NCBI GenBank assembly: GCA_029718625.1
Contig: CM056380.1
Location: forward strand, 48,968,620-49,032,619
DNA length: 64,000 nt
Direction: 5' to 3'
Source of the DNA: Synaphobranchus kaupii
Taxonomy: Eukaryota; Chordata; Actinopteri; Anguilliformes; Synaphobranchidae
Shown: in pieces, positions 50,001 to 60,105 of the stretch
Position numbering within the stretch: position 1 is the stretch's first letter
How the letters are laid out: the number at the start of each line of letters is the position of its first letter
Position numbers and translations under genes: made by a program
The notes under the pieces: model-generated
The model's database searches: none
Seen by the model: only the letters and a program-made list of their open reading frames with translations
What the model was told of the DNA's origin: nothing

Positions 50001-50180
50001 CCTTCTGTAACAACCTATAAACAGTTACTGAGCGCTGTCTCCTGTAACAAACAATCTGTAAACAGTTACTGAGCGCTGTCTCCTGTAACAAACAATATAT
50101 AAACAGTTACTGAGCACTGTCTCCTTCTGTAACAAAAATCTATAAACAGTTACTGAGTGCTGTCTCTTTCTGTAACAAAT
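44042..50180. repeat. 6.1-kb satellite of 44-bp monomers with higher-order duplication
   Basis: About 140 head-to-tail monomers containing ATAAACAGTTACTGAG, CGCTGTCTCCTTCTGTAAC and AAACAATCT. Shortened monomers lack CTT, AAA or both. Variant monomers act as landmarks: AAGTTAT occurs at 44307, 45513, 47290 and 48499, and CTTCTCTATC at 44421, 45627, 47404 and 48613. The intervals (about 1206, 1777, 1209 bp) show blocks of about 1.2 and 1.78 kb that are themselves repeated, giving a superunit of about 2.98 kb present nearly twice. No open frame of note and no transposon end at either edge. Confidence 0.97.
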
Positions 50181-50814
50181 GATAATTTCTGTCAGCATGT
50201 TTTAAACTTCAGTATTTGAAATGGCAGTCAAAAGGAAGGATGGGTGTGAATATTTTGTTGGTATTTTCCTTTTTTCTTAAGCGAGTGGACAGAGGCTTGT
50301 ACTGACTAGTACACATTACTGGGGAGAATAGGACACAAATGTGAATGTAAATTCACTTTATACTGAAAACCACTATTAAAAACGAATAATTATCTTCACA
50401 CCGAAAACTCTTTTGTGTCTTTTGCATTCTCAAACTTAATTTCAGCACTGAGCTTGAAATTAACCCCTTTGCGCCGGCAGAACCTTTTTGCTCAACTGAG
50501 ACGTTCGTTGCTACTGCAGCCAAACTATTATTGGAAATCACAAGCTCTGTGTTTTAAATTTATTGGTAGACGGTTCGTGACTATTTCTGCAGAATACGGA
50601 GTTTCTAAGTGTCACTATTTCCCCCTAGCAAGTCCATTTAACAAGCAACCCCCCACCTAGTCTGTACCTCCCCATACGTGACATAGTGGACAATAGCGTC
50701 TATGTTTGAGTTCATAAATATATTTATTCATCATATAAAATTAGAATAACGTCATAACAACGAGATAAACCCAACAATAGCCTGATTGTATGCCAGAAAA
50801 GCCGTGAAAAGCCC
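50181..50814. other. Noncoding stretch between satellite and LTR
   Basis: No coding signal. The right part (about 50560-50814) and the sequence after the LTR (52239 onward) may once have been continuous, since the LTR's target duplication joins them. Confidence 0.5.
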
Positions 50815-50819
50815 TGCTC

Positions 50820-52233
50820 TGTCACGATCCTGGTAAGGGCTGGACCTAAGTGCAACGACTCAGAGACAGGGGGACAGAAAAGGTGGTTTATTAAGGAGCT
50901 TGGGGTAGTCCCAAGCTGTACACAGATTAAACACAACAGTATAAAGGGTGGTTAGGGAGTTCTCCGGCACTTGGAACTGCTCCAAGCCGGAGCTGGACTT
51001 GGATCTGGACCGGACGGTCCAACAGGAACTGGATCACGGGAACGTGGCGTTTGTTCCAAACCGGAACTGGGCTTGATTCGGGAGACAGGAGTTCCGGACC
51101 GGAACTGGACTGGTTCTAGACCGGATGGTCCTACAGGGACTGGATCACAGGAACCTGGAGTTGTTCCAAACCGGAACTGGACTTGGTACAGGAACTTGGA
51201 CAGGAAACAGGAACGGGATCACAGGAACTGGATCACCGGAACATGGAGTTGTTCCAAACCGGAACTGGACTTGGTAGGAACTTGGACAGGAAACAGGAAC
51301 GGGATCACAGGAACTGGATCACCGGAACATGGAGTTGTTCCAAACCGGAACTGGACTTGGTACAGGAAACAGGAACGGGATCACAGGAACTGGATCACCG
51401 GAACATGAAGTTGTTCCAAACCGGAACTGGACTTGGTACAGGAAACAGGAACGGGATCACAGGAACTGGATCACCGGAACATGGAGTTGTTCCAAACCAG
51501 AACTGGACTTGGTACAGGAAACAGGAACGGGATCACAGGAACTGGATCACCGGAACATGGAGTTGTTCCAAACTGGAACTGGACTGGTTCTGGACCGGAA
51601 GGTCCAACAGGAACTGGAACACGGGAACGTGGTGTTGTGCCAAACCGGAACTGGGCTTGGTACTGGAAACTGGACGGAAGGTACCGCAACACAAACAGGG
51701 AGGGGGAAACAGCTACAGACTGGCAGGAACAATGGAGGTGGTTAACGAGACAGGAAATGAACAAACAGGAAAAAACCACAAACGAACAAGACTGGAGCAA
51801 CAACAGCAGGCAGTGAGCATTTAAGCCCCTAGACAGAACCTAACTGAAGTAGGCAACAAGGACAGAGATTTCAAGGAACAGAATTCAGGCGCACGTTACA
51901 GAGAATCAAACAGGGTAAGGAAGGTAACACAAGTAATGAACCAACACTGGAGGGGAGACAGCAGGTGGGTTAAGTAGGGGAGTGTAATTGGAAACAATCA
52001 GGAAAAGCATGAGAATGAACACATGGGTGATTGAACAAATGAAGGGTGCAGAATGCATGCAACCACGGGGAAAGGAGATTGGTAGAAACCGGCGTGGGTA
52101 AAAGGAGTGAAACAAACAGAGGGAACACGCCCAGTCTGCAGCAACAGGGAAAACATGGACAAGGGAATCAAACATGACACGGAGGGACATGGCAAAACAA
52201 GGAAAACGGACTGGATGGGAACGGGACGTTACA
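50820..52233 (-). mobile_element. Solo LTR, minus orientation, enlarged by minisatellite
   Basis: On the minus strand it begins TGTAACGTCCCGTTCCCATC (ending at 52233) and finishes with CCTTACCAGGATCGTGACA (50820), so it has TG...CA termini. The flanks TGCTC at 50815-50819 and 52234-52238 are a perfect 5-bp target duplication. The polyadenylation signal AATAAA reads on the minus strand at 50892-50887, about 70 bp from the end. About half of its 1414 bp is an internal 76-bp tandem array. No retroviral-type gene is present; the long plus-strand frames rich in Asn-Trp-Thr and Gly-Thr-Gly are array artefacts. Confidence 0.85.
50970..51650. repeat. 76-bp minisatellite inside the LTR
   Basis: The landmark ACATGGAGTTGTTCCAAAC occurs at 51241, 51327, 51403 (ACATGAAG form), 51479 and 51555, giving spacings of 86, 76, 76 and 76 bp. 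The 86-bp unit has an extra AACTTGGACA. Flanking partial units (50970-51180, 51590-51650) are more diverged, so the centre is the youngest part. Confidence 0.93.
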
Positions 52234-52414
52234 TGCTCACTGAAATGCAAAATAAACTGTGAAAGTACAGTCTAATTCTACCATGTATTCTACTAGCAAT
52301 ATATGCTACTATATATGAAATAAATATACAATCCTACCATTGGTTTTACACAACGAGATGTTCCTTTCAAAATTCAGTGGTCATTTATTGTCTGGTACAA
52401 TCGGTTTGAGAAAT

Positions 52415-53005
52415 ATACAACACTTACCGCTATTACACTATCTGAAATGTCGCAGCGTAATACCCCCATGCCCTGTAAGCCTCATTCATTACATTTCATT
52501 CTGGTTTAATTGTCGGCTTTCTTATCCAATAGAGTACATTATAACCTTAGCAACGGTATATGCCATGTCTTTTTCGGTGCTTTGAACAATTTCTACAGCC
52601 CAGCGTAACGGCAGTTTTCGTTTTAACGGTCTAGTATTACGCAAGCTCTATAGAATACACATTAGGGAGGGGAGTTTCCCTTTTCCGATATGTAAGTATT
52701 TTTGCGTCTAAAATGCCGTTGGTCTTGCTGGCTACATATGTGCGTTCATGTTTCCACTCGAGCACTGTCTTTCCAATATGTTTGATAGCCCTATTGTTAT
52801 TTTCGCATTTTGAGTGCATTTCACATAGGCTACTGTAGTGCAATCGTTAAATGTATTTTTGATGTAGGCTAGCGATGTTCATTGAAGATAGAACATTTGG
52901 CAGGATTTTGCAGATGGTGGAATACTATTTTAGGTTCATGTTATCGTACATAAAATAAAAAAACTACAGAAAAATGCAATCCCAGGACAAAAGTATACAT
53001 ACTGT
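52415..53005 (+). repeat. Dispersed repeat, copy B
   Basis: Collinear with 1-550. Copy B may continue to the left beyond the part visible in copy A. No terminal repeats or coding sequence seen. Confidence 0.7.
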
Positions 53006-54680
53006 AGAGTACAGGGACAAGTGATGTTTTATTGAGGTACAAGAGTGAATGATTAGGCAACATATTTAGGTGTATGTAACACTGCGATATCAATGTTTTT
53101 TATCTTAAGCCATCAGAAGGAGCAAATGTATATGCGTTATAATGGACAAAGCAAATTTTATTCATTTTATGACATGTTTTGCATAGGGGTTTTGGACCCA
53201 TAGATATCTACCCCCCTATACTGATGAAAATATGTAATTCCCACTTGGAAATTATGCAAAAGTGAGTTTTATGAGCCACAACTGTTGATTTCTAGTTAAA
53301 TATATCTTTTTTTTTAAATTTACAGCAGTGCACAATTTAGCCATAGATTTGGAGACACTAATGGACAACAGGGTACACTGCTATATTTTGCATCATAGAC
53401 CTTTAGTAGTTCTGCATATCATCCTTAGATTTTGCAAAACTTGTGCACATGGAGTTTATGATCCAGGAAATGTATATATATTACCAATTTCACTTATGTA
53501 GCTCTCAGCAAACTAAAGAAATATATATATTTTTTTCTCCAAAGTTTCTTTGCATTTGTGGCACTTTTGACTTCAATTATGAAAATAAACAAATCTAAGT
53601 TTGTATTGTAAATGGTACACCTGTCTTGTTTCATTTAAGCCATTTACCAAGTTTATGTGATGCTCACACCTGGAGTTATAAAGCCTTAAACAGAGCACCC
53701 CCTAAATAGGTGAAATTTGCCATCTGCGCCACGAGGTTAAATGGGTTTGTATCACAAAAACATAAATGCCCGTATTTTGCCTCAACGTTAAACCTGGACG
53801 TGGCGTATGCCATGGGGAGGCTCGTTTTGAAAAGAGAAATATCTCTCACAAAGTAAAGGTGATGCTTTATTTGCCAGCATGAAAGGAGAAAAGGAGAAAA
53901 TGCCAAATTTCAAGGCCATTAATTTGTGCGGCACAAAACTGGGACTGCATTAGCTCGTATGTCGTATTAAATCAGACTAATTCCATGTTACAAAGCATGT
54001 CATCAATTAGAATCGATCATCTAACTCGGAATATGATGAATTTAAAAGATGGCTTTTCAGGCAGGCGGCATTTCTATGATTGGGGTGCACTGTTCCTGGT
54101 TCGACAGCTGTGTGACCCCAATACACAAGCTCTTCCTTTAGCTTCTCACAGGCTAATATTTCTTGTTTTAGGCTTTTTAGTGCGGGTTTGTCAGAACTGT
54201 GCATCTCTGCTGACGGTGGCTGAGCCGACTGACTTTCCCAAAAAAAGGCAGTGAATTTTCAGATAACCCCCCCCCCCCCCCCCCCCCCTCCACCCGGCAC
54301 AATTTAGAATGATCCAGAATGCCCCGTTGCAGCTGTCGTCTTGATTAGGAGTTCTAATATATATGGGAGTAAAAACAGTGGCAGCATGGAGAAGGGCGAC
54401 GGATGGGAATGTGGCTTTAATTAGCCACACACGGTGAGAGCCGATCTTCCGTTCATTCACTGTGGAATTTCGCCGTGTCAGTGGGGGCCCCAGAGAAAAA
54501 TCCCAGCGCAAACAAACAAAATATCGGCTTACCTCGCCCGCCAATATGGGCCGGCGGACCCAGGGATGTTTTAGAAAGGCGCTGTTTATTGCCTTAATGC
54601 AGGGCCTCTGTTTGCTGTTGCCTGGCCCTCTAATTAGATTTTACCACCCTGGGTTATTTCTCCCTCTTTCAGCCCTTTTC
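53006..54680. other. Noncoding stretch with 22-C run
   Basis: 53006-53640 is AT-rich with nothing recognised. A 22-C run lies at 54267-54288. 54020-54260 and 54300-54680 have balanced composition, candidates for conserved noncoding sequence. A 117-codon minus frame across the poly-C run is not credible. Confidence 0.45.
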
Positions 54681-54760
54681 GTTTGAGAAAGCTCCTTCTT
54701 TTCCAGCGTTGTAAATGCAGTTTGAGAAAGCTCCTTCTTTTCCAGCGTTGCAAATGCAGT
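54681..54760. repeat. 39-bp tandem duplication
   Basis: GTTTGAGAAAGCTCCTTCTT begins at 54681 and again at 54720; the two units are nearly identical, so the duplication is recent. Confidence 0.92.
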
Positions 54761-55154
54761 TTGAGAATGAGAACTGATTATTTAACTGTGACCACCCTGC
54801 AATCGGACATTAGCGTGTACAGATAAAAAACACGGCCCTGCTTTTACAATGCTGTGCCTCCTGTTTGTGGGGCTTCAGCATGTTCTCCCATCTTTTTTTG
54901 GGTTACCGTGTGTCTTTGCCGTGACACTGATATTGTTGGACTGGAGTGTGAGTCAGTGGAGTCACTAACAGTAATAACAAGTGCTTGAGCTCGACTCCAG
55001 CGCCCGCCTCCGTTTGCGAGTGAACAGACAGACGCGAGCTCACCTGGCGCGTCGTGTCATTATATCATGTATTGCAGCGTTGCTTACGGTAAACGACAGG
55101 TGTCTTTGAGTTCATCTCCCCCAAGCCTAACTCTTTTCCGAATCACCGAGGGCT
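54761..55154. other. Noncoding stretch
   Basis: Nothing recognisable. Confidence 0.5.
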
Positions 55155-55625
55155 GCGTGCGGTCTCTGTTTGCCACGGTGTCTGTCCCCCCTGCGCGCGG
55201 TCTCTGTTTGCCACGGTGTCTGTCCCCCCTGCGTGCGGTCTCTGTTTGCCACGGTGTCTGTCCCCCCTGCGCGCGGTCTCTGTTTGCCACGGTGTCTGTC
55301 CCCCCTGCGTGCGGTCTCTGTTTGCCACGGTGTCTGTCCCCCCTGCGCGCGGTCTCTGTTTGCCACGGTGTCTGTCCCCCCTGCGTGCGGTCTCTGTTTG
55401 CCACGGTGTCTGTCCCCCCTGCGCGCGGTCTCTGTTTGCCACGGTGTCTGTCCCCCCTGCGTGCGGTCTCTGTTTGCCACGGTGTCTGTCCCCCTCTGCG
55501 TGCGGTCTCTGTTTGCCACGGTGTCTGTCCCCCCTGCGTGCGGTCTCTGTTTGCCACGGTGTCTGTCCCCCCTGCGTTGCGGTCTCTGTTTGCCACGGTG
55601 TCTGTCCCCCCTGCGCGCGGTGGCA
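55155..55625. repeat. 38-bp GC-rich minisatellite with alternating dimer structure, 12 copies
   Basis: Unit GGTCTCTGTTTGCCACGGTG followed by TCTGTCCCCCCTGCGYGC. The Y position alternates C,T,C,T across the first eight units (55195-55465), so the real repeating unit there is a 76-bp dimer; later units are single T-type with a one-base change in the C run. Both strands are free of stops in several frames, giving frames up to 308 codons that I reject as genes. Confidence 0.95.
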
Positions 55626-57994
55626 GCGACGGCAGTCAGCTCAACCCGTCCCAGAGCGGAACCCCGTCTCCTGGCGAAGTGTCGCGTACCGCAGGGGAGC
55701 CGCTTCCGTCTCATCCCCGCTCCTGCCTTGATTTTGTCCCCCGAACCCCCATCTCCAGCTGGTTTTCCGCCAGCGTCGCCAGGAGGCACCCTTCCCTCTC
55801 CGCCTGCCCGCCCCCCCCCCCCCAGCTGGAGGGGGCTGTCACCCTTGTAGCGGGGTTCTCTGCGGCGCCTCCTGCAGGGCGTGGGGATGCGAGCGGTCTC
55901 GCGGGGGCCCGTGTCGTCCCTGGTGAAACACTTTGCCTCAGTGACTCAGTAAAGCCGGAAGAAAGCGGGACGCTGCAGATGAATGGCTTTTGATTATCAA
56001 GGGAAATTTTTCTGATCTCAACTGTTGTGCTGCCTTTGATCTCTCTCTGTCTCTCTCTCTCTCCCTCTCTCTAAAATGCTGGTGTATTCCCTGAGCTGTG
56101 ATGTGCACAGCACACTTGTAAAACTGTTGAGAAAGTACCCATAACAGTGTGTACCTTGTTTTCCTGCACTTACCTGTATCGTTTTTTCAAACTGACTTTT
56201 CACAAGTTTTTTTTTTCCTTACTTTTTCTTTATCTCCCTCACCTGAGACTGGGAAATAATTCCATAGACATTAAACATTTCTTTCCTTAAGTCTGGTATT
56301 TTTACAAAGGTGTATGCCAATGTTGATATTGTAACATTTTGATCCGTTTTGGATACCATTATTATTTTTATGTAATATAAAATTTAGTAGATATTTTAAA
56401 GGAATAAGTGGATGTTTGTTGAGGATTCTTGGACCTATATCTTTCAACATTACATCTCTCATATGAAAGAAATATATATTATATATGAGTCCATGTTCAT
56501 GTTGTTTTCGTCGTGGTAACACACAGGGAGAGCAGCCGTCATGTCATATGACGGGACTGTGTGTCACTGCTTCTGGGGAACTCGCCCGTGTAGGTGACAG
56601 TCAGCAGGGGTTTGATATCAAAGGTCAGGATATTTTAGATTACATGTCAATCCTCGTCTAAACAGACGACAAAAGGGAGAAAGAAAAAAAGGAAACAGGA
56701 TCCAAACTGCTCCCAACTTTGATGCGCCGTGGATTTCTCAGCGTTTCACAAACTGCACTTGTCAGAGCTGGGGCTGGGCGTGCACTTGCGAGGACGCCGT
56801 GCCTTCCAGCAACAAAAAGAAAACAGTGGAGAGAGAAAAGAGATCCCTCTTTACCCCTCCGCTCCTCCCCCCCTCCCTCCCTATTCAGCGGCCCCTCTCT
56901 CCCTCTCTCTCTCTCTCTCTCCAATAACAGCGAATGTTTGGAGGCCCTGTTCATAATGCATTCCTGCAGACGCTTTATTTATGCTAGTCTTTCTTTGATC
57001 AGAGTCCGGTTTCCCACTTTGTTCCCGTGAGTGAAAGAACCCACCTGTGAGGCTAGGGGCCGGGGCGAAATTCTTGGGAAAGTTTACCGTCAATTAATAT
57101 GGCTAAATCATTTCTTCAGATGGTAAACTACTTATGTAAGCTGATCCTGGCTGGTGTCTGATTCTCTGACATCTGGGTTGGATATTTTAGACAGATGGCT
57201 GTACCTGCTTCTGCACCCACCCCCCCTTTTTTTTTTTCTTCTTTTTTTGTGGGTGAGAGGTAGAGGCTACGGTCAGAGACAAAAACGCAGAGGGGGGGGT
57301 TGGGGTATGGTGGTTGGGGGGTTTGGGGTGGGGATAAGGGGGTTTTGGGGCAGGGGTGGGGAGACCAGGACTGCAGAGCACTAGAAGGTCAGGGAGATAT
57401 TTTGATTTGGCTCTGGGATTCTTTTCTCTCTCTTTCTTGTATGTTTAACTGGTGTTGGAAAGTGCACACGTGTCCACCCTCCTGTTCTGTAGCTGAAGCG
57501 GGATATTATGTTGGGAGTGTGCGTGTGATATGACCCTCAGAACTGCAGCATTTCCACTGCTGAATCCACCATTGTGCTCATGTGCATTTGGAATTCTGCT
57601 TTAATGTGAGTGCTTGGGAATGAGAGAAATGCTCTGAGCTTTTTCACTTATCAGAAGCCTTCAGATCTGAATTCAGCACAAAATATATATATTTAAAAAA
57701 CTCTAAACAAACTGTCTAAAAACAAACTGTAGTTCAAATGTTAGTGTATAGTTATGCAAAGTAGCAAAAAGGCTAACGCTTAGCCCTCATTTTTATAATC
57801 TCTGTCATAATTAATTCAGTTTTTTTTAAAAATAAATAAAAATGAGAATAACAGCTTGAGGAATTAACTTTGTGTGATGGGGGTGTTATGGGGGTATTTT
57901 GCTGGGATGGGGTGTCGTACAGTGATGGGGGTGTTTTGGCTGTTGGGCTGGATGTCAGAGGTCATTGGTGGTGATAGTCTGTCCTAATGAGGGG
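55626..57994. other. Noncoding stretch with simple-sequence patches
   Basis: (CT)n at 56039-56072 and 56896-56921, a 13-C run at 55811-55823, T-rich and G-rich tracts at 57222-57250 and 57290-57360. 55630-56000 is GC-rich and continues open from the minisatellite, but no domain or splice structure is visible. Confidence 0.45.
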
Positions 57995-58085
57995 TCAGAC
58001 CAGCGCTCAGGCCAATAGGTTTCCTGTTCCACCGTCCCACACAGACTCCAGCCAATAGGCTTCCTGTTCCGCTGTACCACACCAT
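57995..58085. repeat. 40-bp minisatellite, locus 1 (about 2 copies)
   Basis: GCCAATAGGTTTCCTGTTCC and GCCAATAGGCTTCCTGTTCC, joined by CCCACACAGACTCCA. The same unit recurs at 58703-58835. Confidence 0.88.
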
Positions 58086-58702
58086 AGAGTGTATATAGTA
58101 AATGGAGATGGTGGGAGGGGCCTGGCAGTGAAGCACTCGGAAGTAAGCTTTCTGAGCGCCAAACCTTTATGGAAATGTAATATACTGCAGTATATTTTAA
58201 ATATATTGTGGACAATTTTGATATATTTACAATATACTGCAGTATATTCTTTTTTCATAAGGGAAGAGCTTTCTGCCCATTGAAATCAATGGAGAAAACC
58301 AAGCTGATTTGACAACCAAAGAAAACCTAATCAGTATTTTCTTTGCGATCATTACTGTCATTATGTGTAGCAGTTTGTGAAACAATGATTGTTTTGCTGC
58401 AGACATGTTTGGGAAATATTTATTAAAATTCTCCAAAAATTTTACATATTTTCACAATCTGCTTTTCATATGAAACTCAGACAGTCATTAATTGAGTTTA
58501 AAAATATCATCTGGGAAGTTTAATTTCGTCTGAAAATGTCTGATATTCCCCATTCATTTTAATGGGAGCTTCAATGTTTTGCACTCACAGCCCACAGAAA
58601 CCACGCAGTACAGGGTTACTTCCGGGTGGTTCACAGCTTAAGTTGGCTGAGGGCATACTTTCCTGTCTAGTTAAATATGCATGTCTATGTCCCACGCAGG
58701 CA
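58086..58702. other. Noncoding stretch between two minisatellite loci
   Basis: Contains two copies of the palindromic word AATATACTGCAGTATATT at 58178 and 58230. Otherwise AT-rich and unclassified. Confidence 0.5.
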
Positions 58703-58835
58703 CCAACCGTAAGGCTTCCTGTTCTGCCGTCCCACACAGACTCCAGCCAATAGGCTTCCTGTTCTGCTGTTACACACAGACTCCAGCCAATAGGCTTCCT
58801 GTTCTGCTGTTGCACACAGACTCCAGCTAATGGGA
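58703..58835. repeat. 40-bp minisatellite, locus 2 (about 3.3 copies)
   Basis: CACACAGACTCCAGCCAATA followed by GGCTTCCTGTTCTGCTGTTA, repeated with few changes. Confidence 0.92.
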
Positions 58836-58924
58836 GATGAGCGCAGCAACATCTTGGCATCAGGTGCAGCTCGGCGGAGTGTTCCACCGTTTTCATAAAC
58901 ACTTCTTGCCAGTTATTTTTCCAG

Positions 58925-60105
58925 ACTGCACTGCCGCTGAATGTTACTGTTGTGACTGTGTTCACAGCAGCTGAATGTTACTGGTGTATCAGTGTGCACT
59001 GCAGCTGAATGTTACTGGTGTATCAGTGTGCACTGCAGCTGAATGTTACTGGTGTAACAGTGTGCACTGCAGCTGAATGTTACTGGTGTAACAGTGTGCA
59101 CCGCAGTTGAATGTTACTGGTGTATCTGTGTGCACTGCAGCTGAATGTTACTGGTGTAACAGTATGCACTGCAGCTGAATGTTACTGGTGTAACAGCATG
59201 CACTGCAGCTGAATGCTACTGGTGTATCTGTGTGCACTGCAGCTGAATGTTACTGTTGTATCAGTGTGCACTGCAGCTGAATGTTACTGGTGTATCTGTG
59301 TGCACTGCAGTTGAATGTTACTGGTGTAACAGTGTGCACTGCAGCTGAATGTTACTGGTGTATCTGTGTGCACTGCAGTTGAATGTTACTGGTGTAACAG
59401 TGTGCACTGCAGCTGAATGTTTTTGGGTGTAACAGTGTGCACTGCAGCTGAATGTTACTGGTGTAACAGTGTGCACTGCAGCTGAATGTTACTGGTTGTA
59501 ACAGTGTGCACTGCAGCTGAATGTTATTGGTGTAACAGTGTGCACTGCAGCTGAATGTTACTGGTGTAACAGTGTGCACTGCAGCTGAATGTTACTGGTG
59601 TAACAGTGTGCACTGCAGCTGAATGTTACTGGTGTAACAGTGTGCACTGCAGCTGAATGTTACTGGTGTAAACAGTGCGCACTGCAGCTGAATGTTACTG
59701 TTGTAACAGTGTGCACTGCAGCTGAATGTTACTGGTGTAACAGTGGTGCACTGCAGCTGAATGTTACTGGTGTAACAGTGTGCACTGCAGCTGAATGTTA
59801 CTGGTGTAACAGTGTGCACTGCAGCTGAATGTTACTGGTGTAACAGTGTGCACTGCAGCTGAATGTTACTGGTGTAACAGTGTGCACTGCAGCTGAATGT
59901 TACTGTTGTAACAGTGTGCACTGCAGCTGAATATTACTGGTGTAACAGTGTGCACTGCAGCTGAATGTTACTGGTGTAACAGTGTGCACTGCAGCTGAAT
60001 GTTACTGGTGTAACAGTGTGCACTGCAGCTGAATGCTACTGGTGCATCAGTGTGCACTGCAGCTGAATGCTACTGGTATAACAATGTGCACTGCAGTTGA
60101 ATGCT
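58925..60105. repeat. 34-bp minisatellite, about 34 copies
   Basis: Unit GTGTGCACTGCAGCTGAATG plus TTACTGGTGTAACA. Homogeneous in the centre (59400-60040); GTATCA, GTATCT and GTTGAATG variants cluster on the left. It contains the E-box CAGCTG and a short dyad GTTACTGGTGTAAC in each unit. The 75-codon frames inside are repeat artefacts. Not related by sequence to the 34-bp array at 27.9 kb. Confidence 0.95.

Noticed and set aside
44042..50180. Possible CRISPR-like array
   Set aside because: Units are contiguous with no unique spacers, the DNA is vertebrate, and no cas genes are present.
50971..51824. Overlapping 127-213-codon frames rich in Asn-Trp-Thr and Gly-Thr-Gly
   Set aside because: They lie in the 76-bp array inside a minus-strand LTR and occur in all three frames.
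55067..55993. 308-codon plus-strand open frame and overlapping 170-226-codon frames on both strands
   Set aside because: They are produced by a 38-bp stop-free tandem unit read in shifting phase; no domain, splice signals or start context.
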